Assembly: GCA_023459215.1 (NCBI GenBank)
Contig: JAEWVF010000018.1
Coordinates: forward strand, 62,001-126,000
Length of the DNA: 64,000 nucleotides
Direction of reading: 5' to 3'
Origin: Chloroflexota bacterium
GTDB lineage: Bacteria; Chloroflexota; Anaerolineae; Anaerolineales; Villigracilaceae
Part shown: positions 35,720-43,722 of the stretch, in pieces
Layout: each line of letters starts with the position of its first letter
Numbering within the stretch: position 1 is the stretch's first letter
Made by a program: the position numbers and the translations under genes
The notes under the pieces: model-generated
Seen by the model: only the letters and a program-made list of their open reading frames with translations
What the model was told of the DNA's origin: nothing
Databases searched by the model: none

Positions 35720-36505
35720 ATGAGCGCAATTCTTCTGGATGGTGGCATAGTTCATTACGAGGTGATTGGGCGTGGACGTCCAATTATCTTCCTGCACGGC
35801 TGGATCGGCTCTTGGCGTTATTGGATTCCGGCCTTGCAATCTGCCTCCACCAACTTCCGCGCTTACGCGGTCGATTTATGGGGCTTTGGCGATACCGCCC
35901 GTGAGCCGGACCGCTATTCGCTCGACAGGCAGATGACCTTGCTTGACCAGTTCTTGCAGGAAATGGGGATCGGCAAGGTTGCCCTGGTTGGGCATGGCTT
36001 GGGTGCGATTATCGGTCTTCATTACACCCTGCGCCATCCCAATACCGTCGACCGGATCATGGCGTTGAATGCGCCGATCGACCTGACCTCGGTCAACGCC
36101 CGCCTGCGCACCGATTCGCTTTCCAACCTGACCGACTGGCTGCTTAGCAAAACGCCGGAGGCCGAACCCGCCCGGGTGGATGGCCTGCGCGCCGATCCGC
36201 TGGCGATTTCTGAGTCGTTCAACAATTCCGAGCAGTTCACCCTGTCTGGCAAGCTGCTTTCGATGAACAATTCCTGCCTGATGGTCTACGGCCAGAGCGA
36301 CCCGGCCATTACCGTCCCGATGCTGGACCCCAACCTGACGCCCTCGATGCTGCACCTGTTGCTGCTCGAGCAAACCGGTCATTTCCCCATGCTCGAAGAT
36401 ACCGCGCGTTTTAACCGGCTGTTGACCGACTTCCTGGCGCTCGAGTCGGGAGATACCCCGCGCAATTTGCAGCTAAAAGAAGAATGGAAGCGCCGCGTGC
36501 GCTAA
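35720..36505 (+). CDS. Alpha/beta hydrolase homologue lacking the nucleophile serine
   Basis: 261 residues, paralogous to the gene at 23152 (shared GIVHYEVIGRGRP, FLHGWIGSW, DLWGFGD). The nucleophile elbow reads GHGLGA: Gly93 stands exactly where Ser93 is in the paralogue, and the codon is GGC. The acid (QSDPAITV) and His (QTGHFPML) are kept. It is therefore probably a pseudo-enzyme with a binding or regulatory role, or uses a different residue. It is the last gene of the operon and is followed by a terminator. Confidence 0.85.
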   Translation: MSAILLDGGIVHYEVIGRGRPIIFLHGWIGSWRYWIPALQSASTNFRAYAVDLWGFGDTAREPDRYSLDRQMTLLDQFLQEMGIGKVALVGHGLGAIIGLHYTLRHPNTVDRIMALNAPIDLTSVNARLRTDSLSNLTDWLLSKTPEAEPARVDGLRADPLAISESFNNSEQFTLSGKLLSMNNSCLMVYGQSDPAITVPMLDPNLTPSMLHLLLLEQTGHFPMLEDTARFNRLLTDFLALESGDTPRNLQLKEEWKRRVR

Positions 36506-36523
36506 TTGCGTAGCCCGATATAC

Positions 36524-36551
36524 AAAAACGCGCTTTCGGGCGCGTTTTTAG
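36524..36551. terminator. Bidirectional intrinsic terminator
   Basis: A 10-bp perfect stem (36524-36533 with 36540-36549), A-rich at one end and T-rich at the other, between the hydrolase-like gene and the convergent cytochrome genes. Confidence 0.85.
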
Positions 36552-36568
36552 ATTCACCAGGAAAGCGT

Positions 36569-37135
36569 TTACCGCTCTTCTTTTTGCTTCTGTTTGTGGA
36601 ACCACATTCGCCCGATGAAATTTTCCCCGCGCAGGAATTGGTGATAGACAAATGCCAGCAGGTGCTGTCCGATGAGCAGCATCAGCACCAGCGACAGCGT
36701 CCCATGCCAGACGCGGGCCGGGTAGGCGTAAAAATCGGCGGGCAGGGGCTTGTCATTCCCCAGGAACAGGATGCCCCACAAATCCGTGGGCAAGGCCAGC
36801 CAGATGCCCACCAGCGCCATCAGGAAGGTGAATAAGTACAACAGCGGCTGGACGTACACGCTCAGGACATCCAACAGTGGGATTTTTCGCCGCCCGGCTG
36901 CGGCTGGCCCCTCGATGCGATAGACTGGCCGCCCCATCAACCCGCGGACGATAAATCTGGCTACCGTTAAAACCAGGATCAGCACGCCGATGACGATATG
37001 CGCAGCCAGCGGAACCAGCTTGCTCTCGTCGTTGGGTTGGTTGGCCAGCGAAACCAATCCAATCAGGAAGGCCAGCAAAATCAGGATTGCGGATGCCCAG
37101 TGCAGGGCAACATAAAGCGGACGATAGCGATTCAT
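36569..37135 (-). CDS. Cytochrome b561-type membrane protein (second of a pair)
   Basis: 188 residues from the ATG at 37135, which overlaps the upstream stop (ATGA). Four transmembrane helices with b561-type heme His residues: VALHWASAILILLAF, PLAAHIVIGVLILVLTVARF, a Pro-rich loop, and WHGTLSLVLMLLIGQHLLAF. A C-terminal HQFLRGENFIGRMWF is shared with its neighbour. These proteins pass electrons between quinol and an acceptor; prokaryotic members can act as superoxide-quinone reductases. The pair is divergent from NDH-2 across a Rex-type site, consistent with a respiratory role. Confidence 0.85.
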   Translation of the reverse strand: MNRYRPLYVALHWASAILILLAFLIGLVSLANQPNDESKLVPLAAHIVIGVLILVLTVARFIVRGLMGRPVYRIEGPAAAGRRKIPLLDVLSVYVQPLLYLFTFLMALVGIWLALPTDLWGILFLGNDKPLPADFYAYPARVWHGTLSLVLMLLIGQHLLAFVYHQFLRGENFIGRMWFHKQKQKEER

Positions 37136-37665
37136 TCGCCTTTGCCAAACCACATGCGCGCCAGCAGGTTATCCTTGCGGATGAATTGATGGAACAGGGC
37201 GGCTCCGATGTGCAGTAGCACCAATCCGCTCAGGACATAGCCAAAGAAACCGTGCCCAATCGCCGGGGGGAAGGCGGCGAAATCGGCGGGCAGGCTCCCG
37301 GCGCCCTCGAAGACGATTGCGGGCAGCCCGGCCAGGGCCGAGATGCCCATCCCGCTGATGCCCATCCCGAGTGCGGCCAGATAAAGCAGATAGTGGGTGA
37401 CGACGCCGACTTTGTCGAGTAGCGGATTGCCGGTGGTGGCGTGCTCAGGCTTTTTGCTGAAAACGCGCACCAGGAAACGCAGCACCGTCAGCGCGACGAT
37501 GGTGATGCCAATCGGCATGTGCAGGCTCAAAACCTGGACTTTGGCGGCGTCATTGGGTGTTTCACCGAGGCGTGTGTAACCCATGACCAGCATCAGCAGG
37601 ATCAAGGCTGCAATCAGCCAGTGTAAAATAACCAGGGCAGGGTGGTACCGTTTGGGGGTCGACAT
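37132..37665 (-). CDS. Cytochrome b561-type membrane protein (first of a pair)
   Basis: 177 residues. Start MSTPKRYHPALVILHWLIAA with the first heme His in LHW, then SLHMPIGITIVALTVLRFLV, LLYLAALGMGISGMG, and GHGFFGYVLSGLVLLHIGAALFHQ in the last helix. It is about 35 percent identical by eye to the downstream gene and ends with the same HQFIRKDNLLARMWFGKG motif, so the two arose by tandem duplication and may form a heterodimer. The ATG has GGAG in AAGGAGAGAAATC upstream. Confidence 0.87.
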   Translation of the reverse strand: MSTPKRYHPALVILHWLIAALILLMLVMGYTRLGETPNDAAKVQVLSLHMPIGITIVALTVLRFLVRVFSKKPEHATTGNPLLDKVGVVTHYLLYLAALGMGISGMGISALAGLPAIVFEGAGSLPADFAAFPPAIGHGFFGYVLSGLVLLHIGAALFHQFIRKDNLLARMWFGKGE

Positions 37666-37775
37666 GATTTCTCTCCTTGTACCGTTATTGAGTGAAAAAC
37701 TACCTTGTTAGTATAAAACAAATTTGATGTTGAAACAATATTTGTGCGCCGGCGGGAGAGTTTTTGATGGAATGC

Positions 37776-37793
37776 TTGTGTAAATCTTCACAA
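37776..37793 (+). promoter_or_regulatory. Rex-type operator
   Basis: TTGTGTAAATCTTCACAA matches the Rex consensus TTGTGAAnnnnTTCACAA at 13 of 14 fixed positions. Rex is an NADH/NAD+-sensing repressor that often controls NADH dehydrogenase genes. No rex gene lies in the window. Confidence 0.65.
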
Positions 37794-37815
37794 ATCGGGA
37801 ATTTTATTTTATAAT
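37787..37815 (+). promoter_or_regulatory. Promoter of the NDH-2 gene
   Basis: -35 TTCACA (37787-37792) lies inside the Rex-type operator; after a 17-nt spacer comes -10 TATAAT (37810-37815). Binding at the operator would block this promoter. The leader would be about 230 nt and include the repeat element. Confidence 0.6.
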
Positions 37816-37833
37816 ATTTACGATAAATATTAT
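37811..37833. repeat. AT-rich palindrome near the transcription start
   Basis: A 10-bp perfect inverted repeat (ATAATATTTA at 37811-37820 with 37824-37833) with a CGA centre overlaps the -10 box and the predicted start. It may be a second operator, but no family is recognised. Confidence 0.4.
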
Positions 37834-37904
37834 AAATATTATCCTAATAGACTTCTTGTATAAGTGCTATCACAAGTCCTGCCTGCGCCAGTGCCGCCGG
37901 CACA

Positions 37905-38002
37905 GGTGAGCGGAGCGTCCTTCGACTGCGGGCTGCGCAAAATACGCTTCGCCCTCCGCTCAGGACAGCAACACTTTATGCAAAAAAGCGCAGTCGAAGG
38001 AC
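37905..38002. repeat. Hairpin-forming intergenic repeat element
   Basis: Nested inverted repeats: an outer 14-bp arm (37917-37930 with 37989-38002) and TGAGCGGA/TCCGCTCA arms. GC-rich against AT-rich surroundings. It resembles non-autonomous, MITE-like dispersed repeats; no terminal duplication could be confirmed. Confidence 0.5.
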
Positions 38003-38054
38003 TTTTTCAAACCAATTATTACTTTTGCAAGATGTTTAATAAAGGATGGAAACG

Positions 38055-39299
38055 ATGCAAGACAAACTTCCCCATGTTGTGATTGTTGGCGCCGGTTTTG
38101 GCGGGCTGCACGCTGCCCATGCCCTGGCCGGGAAACCCGTCCGCGTGACGTTGATCGACAAACGCAATTACCACCTTTTCCAGCCGCTGCTTTACCAGGT
38201 GGCTACGGCGGGTATTTCACCGCACGAGATTGCCTACCCGGTGCGGGCCATTTTCCAGCGCCAGAAAAATTTCGAGTTCCTGATGGCGCGCGTCAGCGGC
38301 GTGGATTTTGAGCGCAAACTGGTGCTTAGCGAGCACGGCGAAATTGCTTATGATTACCTGATCCTGGCTGCCGGGGCTTCGGTCAATTTCTTCGGCAACG
38401 CCTCGCTGGAGCAGAATGCCCTGCCGCTCAAGGATGTCGCCGATGCGGTTACGGTGCGCAACCACATTTTGCGCATGTTCGAATTGGCCGCCCTGGAGCC
38501 GGATTTGCGCAAGCGCCAGGCGCTGTTGACTTTTGTGGTCGTCGGCGGCGGCCCGACCGGCGTTGAAACGGCCGGGGCGCTCTCCGAACTGATCCGCCTG
38601 GTGCTGAAGAAGGATTACCGCCAGATCAACGTCGAGAACATCCGCGTGATCCTGATGGAGGCTGCGCCGCGCATCCTGAACGGTTTCCCGCAGCCCTTGC
38701 AGGATGTGGCCCGCAAATCGCTGGAGAGCAAGAAGGTCGAGGTGCGGGTCGAGACCAAGGTCAGCAATTATGATGGTCAAAAGTTGACCCTTGAACACGG
38801 TGAAGTCATCCCAACCCAAACGGTGCTCTGGTCGGCGGGCGTCCGCGCTGCCAGCCTGATGGGCAAACTGGGGCTGGAACAGGTCAGCGCCGGGCGCATC
38901 AAGGTGCTGCCAACCCTGCAATTACCGGCGTGCGCGGATGTTTACATCATCGGGGATGCGGCTTTCTTCGAAGAGGACGGCCAGCCCCTGCCGATGGTGG
39001 CCCAGGTGGCGATGCAGCAGGGCAAACGCGCGGTTGCCAACATCCTGGCTTCGGCCCAGGGCAAACCGTTGCAAACTTTCAAATATAACGATTTGGGCAT
39101 CATGGCCACGATTGGCCGCAACGCCGCTGTGGCCGCCACCTTTGGCCTGCAATTCCGCGGATTTGTGGCCTGGGTGGTCTGGCTGGTCATTCACCTGATT
39201 GGGCTGATTGGTTTCCGCAACCGCCTGATTGTGCTGATTAACTGGACCTGGGATTACCTGTTCTACGACCGGGCGGTCCGCCTGATCAGCCGGGAATAA
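38055..39299 (+). CDS. ndh: Type II NADH:quinone oxidoreductase (NDH-2)
   Basis: 414 residues. The ATG at 38055 is chosen because AAAGGA lies 8 nt before it; an ATG at 38046 sits inside that site. FAD-binding VIVGAGFGGLHAAHAL, NAD-binding VVGGGPTGVETAGALSEL, and the second FAD motif YIIGDAAFFE. Typical NDH-2 features: NYHLFQPLLYQVATAGISP and a hydrophobic C-terminal amphipathic end (VWLVIHLIGLIGFRNRL). It oxidises NADH and reduces quinone without pumping protons. The Rex-type operator upstream fits control by the NADH/NAD+ ratio. Confidence 0.93.
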   Translation: MQDKLPHVVIVGAGFGGLHAAHALAGKPVRVTLIDKRNYHLFQPLLYQVATAGISPHEIAYPVRAIFQRQKNFEFLMARVSGVDFERKLVLSEHGEIAYDYLILAAGASVNFFGNASLEQNALPLKDVADAVTVRNHILRMFELAALEPDLRKRQALLTFVVVGGGPTGVETAGALSELIRLVLKKDYRQINVENIRVILMEAAPRILNGFPQPLQDVARKSLESKKVEVRVETKVSNYDGQKLTLEHGEVIPTQTVLWSAGVRAASLMGKLGLEQVSAGRIKVLPTLQLPACADVYIIGDAAFFEEDGQPLPMVAQVAMQQGKRAVANILASAQGKPLQTFKYNDLGIMATIGRNAAVAATFGLQFRGFVAWVVWLVIHLIGLIGFRNRLIVLINWTWDYLFYDRAVRLISRE

Positions 39300-39318
39300 C
39301 GGCTTGACGATGGATGGC

Positions 39319-39358
39319 AATCGCCCCGACTGGGTTTCTCCAGCCGGGGCGATTTTTT
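39319..39358. terminator. Bidirectional intrinsic terminator
   Basis: A stem of 10 perfect bp (39319-39328 with 39345-39354), extended by an inner CTGG/CCAG, followed by seven T. It separates the convergent NDH-2 and SPFH genes. Confidence 0.88.
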
Positions 39359-39379
39359 TGTCAGGCGTTACTCGCCAGG

Positions 39380-41386
39380 TTACTTCTTTTTCTCTTTCTC
39401 TTCGCCGCTGCTTGCCGATTTCTTCATGCTTTCGTAAATCTGTTGGCGCATGGCCTCGGCTTCTGCCGAGCGCGGAGCCTGGTTTTCGCCTGCCAGGGCT
39501 TCATAGCGTTCAGAAAGCAGCATGGTCAGCAGGGCTTCCATAATGCTGCCCGAGGTGCTCGAGCCGCCCTCGGCGTTGCCGCCGCCGGTGACCATGATGC
39601 GCGGAACCACATCCACCTTCGATTGCTGGATGGCCTCGGCGAAACGATTGAGCACTTGCTGGGTGACCTGGAACTGCGGGCCGCCGTAGGCGCGTACTTG
39701 TTCTTCGGTCGCCAGGGCCTGGGCAATACCGATGCGGGCGGTTTTTTCGGCCTCGGCTTCGGCCAGGGCGCGGATTTGCGAAGCCTGCTGGATGGAACGC
39801 TGGTACTCGGCTTTACCCTGGTTGGTTTGGATGTTGATGTTCAACTCGGCTTCGGTCATCTTGGTTTGCATTGCGGCGCGGGACTCGGCCTCGCGCAGTT
39901 CGCGTTCCTTGACCGCTGCGGCTTGCTGGCGGTTGTAGGTTTCCACCTGCTCGGTGGCGATTTGGCGCGAGCGCAACTGGGTCAGGATCATCTCGATCTG
40001 GTGGTCTTCCGCCGAGGAGGTGGGCGTGCCAATCAGCACTTCCTCCAACTCCAGGTTGTAGTGTTGGAACTTTTCCTTCATCTCCATGCTGGCCTGCTGC
40101 TGGATTTGGCTGCGCTCCTGCAAGAGCTGAATCAGGGTGCGGGTCTGACCGATGTTCTTGAAGTAGGCCGCCACCATCGGGTCGAGGGTCTGTTCGACCA
40201 GTTTCTTAATGTCGCCGAAGCGCTGGATGACGAGCGGGGCCTTTTTGTAGTCGATATGTACCACCACTGAGAGCGGCAGCGACGGTTCGAAGGCATCCTT
40301 GGTGATGAGCGAGACCTCGCTCAGGTTTTCATCGAAATTGTGTGAGCCGACTTCGCTGTGGATCCATTTCAGGATAAAGTTGGTGGTTGGAACATTCACA
40401 ACTTTGCCCGCATAGGTGTTGAAGGCGTACTTGCCAGGCATGAGCGCCTCACTCCAAACACCACGGCTGCCCTTCAGAACCAACTCTCCATGCCGGTACT
40501 CTTCGCCTGAAAGGTCTGCGCCGGTGGTGCCGGTATAGGAGACCACCACGCCTACGTTACCCACTTCAATGATCGTTTTCTTGATCATTTCCACAGTGGC
40601 GAACAAACGGTTTACGTAGTATGTGCCTTCCACCAGCACTTGCAGTTGGCGTCCGCGCATACCGCCGGCCATCAGGAAGTGGTCGGCATCCTGGAATTTG
40701 TTATGGTAAGTTTCTTCCTGGGTGGGATCGTCACCAACGACAGGGGCGATAATCTCTCCCTGTCCAAGCGAAAGACCATCGTGAACGGTGACAATGCCGA
40801 TCATATCATCGGTATCCTTGATAATCACCGGGCGGAAGCCACCGCGTTCTTTGATGACCTCGGCCATGCGGATGACCACATCGTTTTCCTCACGACTGAG
40901 CGGCAGGGAATAGACGCGCTCCTCGGTGATGACTACGAATTGCACCAGGTTAATGGCATAGGTACCTTCACGCAGGATGCGGCGCTGCGGGCCGCGCTGT
41001 CCGCCGTTTTTTAGGAAATTTTCCACATCCTGGAAATCGTCGGCGGTCAGGTTCGAAGCCAGCACCTGGGCCGGGTCGAGCGGTTTGCCGTCGCGGGCAA
41101 AAATATAGCCGATCTTGCCCTGGGTAATGGTCACGAGCGGGGCGATGTGAACCACATACTGGATCGGCATCAGGTAATGCAGGCCACCGCGCAGGATTTG
41201 CGGCTGGTAACCCGCCTCGCCATTCAAGGCGATCAGGCCTGATTTCAGTGAGCTTGCTCCGAACCGTTTTTCGATCAAACCGATCCGGTTATTGGGGATA
41301 AACCGAATGCCTGACAGCAAAACCAGGAAGCCAATGACCAGCAAGGCAACCAGGATAAACCCCAACAAGCTAATAAAAAAAGTCAT
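39380..41386 (-). CDS. SPFH/Band 7 (flotillin-like) membrane protein
   Basis: 668 residues from the ATG at 41386, which has GGAG 8 nt upstream; an earlier in-frame Met adds only a charged leader. A transmembrane helix at 5-27 (LLGFILVALLVIGFLVLLSG) is followed by RFIPNNRIGLIEKRFG, two related beta-rich repeats (residues about 60-300), an SPFH core (about 300-430) and an Ala/Glu-rich coiled coil (about 440-600) as in flotillins. These proteins oligomerise at the membrane and organise lipid domains. It is larger than common flotillins (about 500). The tail is Gly/Ser- then Lys/Glu-rich. Confidence 0.85.
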   Translation of the reverse strand: MTFFISLLGFILVALLVIGFLVLLSGIRFIPNNRIGLIEKRFGASSLKSGLIALNGEAGYQPQILRGGLHYLMPIQYVVHIAPLVTITQGKIGYIFARDGKPLDPAQVLASNLTADDFQDVENFLKNGGQRGPQRRILREGTYAINLVQFVVITEERVYSLPLSREENDVVIRMAEVIKERGGFRPVIIKDTDDMIGIVTVHDGLSLGQGEIIAPVVGDDPTQEETYHNKFQDADHFLMAGGMRGRQLQVLVEGTYYVNRLFATVEMIKKTIIEVGNVGVVVSYTGTTGADLSGEEYRHGELVLKGSRGVWSEALMPGKYAFNTYAGKVVNVPTTNFILKWIHSEVGSHNFDENLSEVSLITKDAFEPSLPLSVVVHIDYKKAPLVIQRFGDIKKLVEQTLDPMVAAYFKNIGQTRTLIQLLQERSQIQQQASMEMKEKFQHYNLELEEVLIGTPTSSAEDHQIEMILTQLRSRQIATEQVETYNRQQAAAVKERELREAESRAAMQTKMTEAELNINIQTNQGKAEYQRSIQQASQIRALAEAEAEKTARIGIAQALATEEQVRAYGGPQFQVTQQVLNRFAEAIQQSKVDVVPRIMVTGGGNAEGGSSTSGSIMEALLTMLLSERYEALAGENQAPRSAEAEAMRQQIYESMKKSASSGEEKEKKK

Positions 41387-41584
41387 TCTTGCTCCATTTT
41401 CTGGCGTATCGACGCCCAATCTACAGCCGTTTCATCGCAAATTGTGTTTTCTGAAAGACAAACACGATTTACGAACACGAATATTCTATACCCGTTTCAG
41501 CCAAAATAGTGTCTTTTTCAGGTATTTGAAGGCGCAATCTTGGTAACGGGCCATTCTATATACGCGATTGGGGTCGAAAGTTTG

Positions 41585-41617
41585 TAAAAAATAAGGGAAG
41601 GCTTGTGGCCTTCCCTT
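41585..41617 (-). terminator. Intrinsic terminator of the channel gene
   Basis: A 10-bp stem (41593-41602 with 41608-41617) followed on the minus strand by ATTTTTTAC, 10 nt past the stop. Confidence 0.82.
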
Positions 41618-41626
41618 CTGGTTTTG

Positions 41627-43525
41627 TTATTCCGCCAGGACGATGATTTTGTCTTCCTCGTGGAATGTGATTACCGTCGATTTTTTCGGGTTGGTGTAAA
41701 CCCCGTAGGATTTTTGGGCGTCGGCGTGTTCGGCGTCGATGCGGTAGCCGAAGGCTGTTTCTCCCCGGCGGCGGGCCGCTTCAACCACGGTGTAGAAATT
41801 GACCGGTTCACCCACCGCAACGTACTGGCTGATGGGTTTCAGGTAGACTTCCGAGCCTTCCGGGTCGAACAAATCGGTGAAAACACCCATCAAATTGCTG
41901 TTTTCGGAAAGCTGGGCCGTCATCAGTGAAATCAGGTGGTCGCTGACGATAAAGTCGTCGACCTGGGTCACCTCGGCCAGTTCGCGGTTGCGCAGGTCGA
42001 GCATTTCGCTGACGATGGAGAAGGGCGTCTCGTCGCGCGAAGCAATATCGCGCAGGTGCAGCAGCGTGACCAGGGTGCGGGCATCGGAATCCTGCACCGG
42101 CAGGGTGGTATCGGCCAGGACGATGACGTGGTCGTAATCCTCGATGCCCAAAGAGTCGAGCAATTCACGGTCGGTTGTGTCGCCGGCCTTGAAGGTTACT
42201 TTCTGGCGCTCCAGTTTGGCGCAGCTCTTGACTTCTTCTTCCATGGCCTCGTCCGCCACCACGGTCACGAGCGAACCTTTGGCCACGTAGGCATCCAATT
42301 CTTTCAGGATGGTGCCCGCGCGCAAGTTCCAGCCGAGCAGCAGGGCTTTTTCAGGCTGGGGCGCAGGCGGATGTCCGTTGGTGCGCAGGGCCGCGGCCTG
42401 GATCGGGAAGGTGTTCAGCCCGGAGAGCTTGATGGTGTCATCGTCAGCCGAAACGGCGATGATTTTGTCGCCGGGTTCGATGCGCGCATCCATCGCCGGA
42501 TTGAGCTGCACCGTTCCATCGGCGCGTTGCAGGCCCAGGACGGCGGAATCTTCAAAAGCCAGCAGCGACTCGCCGAAGGTCCGCCCGGAAAGTCCCGGTT
42601 CCTGTTTGAAGTAGATTTCGTCACCGCCGAAATTCATCAGTTCGGTATAAACCACCGAAAGACCCGAAAGGCGCGAGGTTTGGGCCGTCACGCGCGCGAT
42701 CAGGTCGCCCATCATCACCGCGTGGACATCGTCCCTCGCGCCGATCATCTTGACGACCGACTGGTTCTTTTCCTCGCGCAGTTGGGTGACGATGTGATAC
42801 GGCTCACTGCGGCGGTTGGGATTGTTGGTGATCGCCAGCACGGTTTTGATTACGAACGTATCCGGGTCTTCGCTGTCGGGCGGGATGACGATGATCGAAC
42901 GGGCGGTATGCGGGCTGGCCAGCTCCAGGTCGGTCGGGTCCATCGGATTGCCCGAGCGGCAGATAACGCGGGTTGTTTTCAGGTTGCTGATGCGCGCGCG
43001 GATTTCATCTTCCATCTCGACCTTGTCGTTCTCGGCCAGGATGGCGATGGCGGCCCGTTTCTGGTTGCTGTTGGCTTCGACCAGTTCCGAGATGATGGTG
43101 AAGACCTGCGGCGACCAGCCCAGGATGACGGTATGGTTGTTTTCGAGCACAATCGAACGGCCTTTGCGCAGTTCTTCGAGCTTGCTTTCAACCCCGGCGC
43201 TGAGTACACCGATCAGGCTGGAGACGACGAAGATGCCGCCCAGCGTGACCAGCAGCATGACCAGGCGGAAGCCGAAACCGGCGTCGCCGCCCATGGTGCC
43301 GGCATCCAGGGTGCGCATCAGGCTCAGCCAGGCGGCCTCGCCGAAGGACAGCGCGCCCTCTTCGCCGGGTTGGTTGATGCCGAGCAGGCTGATGATGGCC
43401 GCTGCGACGAAGACCACCACCAGCGAGAGCAGGGCCAACATGCCGATCATGGCCGGGGTGCCGGCGGCCATGAGATTGTCGAACAGGTAGCTTAATTTCT
43501 GTTTGAAACTTGGTTTTTGAGACAT
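41627..43525 (-). CDS. CASTOR/POLLUX-like ion channel with RCK/TrkA-N domains
   Basis: 632 residues from the ATG at 43525, with GAGGAG upstream; 29 extra residues in an upstream frame look non-coding. Two transmembrane helices (about 25-50 and 85-110) flank a pore-like loop with RTLDAGTMGGDAGFGF. ENNHTVILGWSPQVFTII opens the first RCK-like nucleotide-binding domain, and LLLGWNLRAGTILKELDAY a second one. The family includes plant CASTOR/POLLUX/SYM8 nuclear cation channels; bacterial members are uncharacterised cation channels. The filter differs from the K-channel TVGYG. Probably gated by calcium or nucleotide at the RCK ring. Confidence 0.88.
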   Translation of the reverse strand: MSQKPSFKQKLSYLFDNLMAAGTPAMIGMLALLSLVVVFVAAAIISLLGINQPGEEGALSFGEAAWLSLMRTLDAGTMGGDAGFGFRLVMLLVTLGGIFVVSSLIGVLSAGVESKLEELRKGRSIVLENNHTVILGWSPQVFTIISELVEANSNQKRAAIAILAENDKVEMEDEIRARISNLKTTRVICRSGNPMDPTDLELASPHTARSIIVIPPDSEDPDTFVIKTVLAITNNPNRRSEPYHIVTQLREEKNQSVVKMIGARDDVHAVMMGDLIARVTAQTSRLSGLSVVYTELMNFGGDEIYFKQEPGLSGRTFGESLLAFEDSAVLGLQRADGTVQLNPAMDARIEPGDKIIAVSADDDTIKLSGLNTFPIQAAALRTNGHPPAPQPEKALLLGWNLRAGTILKELDAYVAKGSLVTVVADEAMEEEVKSCAKLERQKVTFKAGDTTDRELLDSLGIEDYDHVIVLADTTLPVQDSDARTLVTLLHLRDIASRDETPFSIVSEMLDLRNRELAEVTQVDDFIVSDHLISLMTAQLSENSNLMGVFTDLFDPEGSEVYLKPISQYVAVGEPVNFYTVVEAARRRGETAFGYRIDAEHADAQKSYGVYTNPKKSTVITFHEEDKIIVLAE

Positions 43526-43685
43526 ACATGCTCCTCGATGAAAACAAAAATGTGATTGGGGCAAAATTGGATAGATTCTACCTGTAAAAGCCTCTCTTGA
43601 GGGCTTTTTCATCGAGTTGCAATGCGTTTTAATCTTTTTGTCCGTTCCCTTCCGTGAATCCGTTACAAAGTCCGTTTTCCGCCCT

Positions 43686-43703
43686 ACCTACCGTTCGGTA
43701 GGT
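43686..43703 (+). promoter_or_regulatory. TetR-family-type operator
   Basis: An 8-bp perfect inverted repeat (ACCTACCG / CGGTAGGT) around a TT centre, 8 nt upstream of the -10 box, so a bound dimer would cover the -35 region. Sites of the ACCxACCGnnCGGTxGGT form are typical of TetR regulators of fatty acid and phenylacetate degradation. The regulator gene is not in the window. Confidence 0.55.
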
Positions 43704-43710
43704 TTTTTGA

Positions 43711-43716
43711 TATAAT
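43711..43716 (+). promoter_or_regulatory. -10 box (TATAAT) of the acyl-CoA dehydrogenase gene
   Basis: A perfect TATAAT ends exactly 6 nt before the ATG at 43723, implying a leaderless transcript. There is no ribosome site between them. Confidence 0.6.
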
Positions 43717-43722
43717 ACCGGC

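Larger units (their letters stand above)
37666..38054 (+). other. Regulatory intergenic region of NDH-2 (389 nt, no gene)
   Basis: It holds, from left to right, the Rex-type operator and promoter, an AT-rich palindrome, a hairpin repeat element and a ribosome site (AAAGGA at 38041-38046) 8 nt before the NDH-2 ATG. I see no coding frame of interest. Confidence 0.7.

Noticed and set aside
39314..40270. Plus-strand frame of 318 codons opposite the SPFH gene
   Set aside because: It is Leu/Gly/Phe-rich and antisense to a clear SPFH protein with conserved domains.
41936..43495. Long open frame of 519 codons on the plus strand
   Set aside because: It lies entirely opposite the CASTOR/POLLUX-like gene, has His/Asp/Arg-heavy low-complexity content and no family match; it is a shadow of GC-rich codon use.
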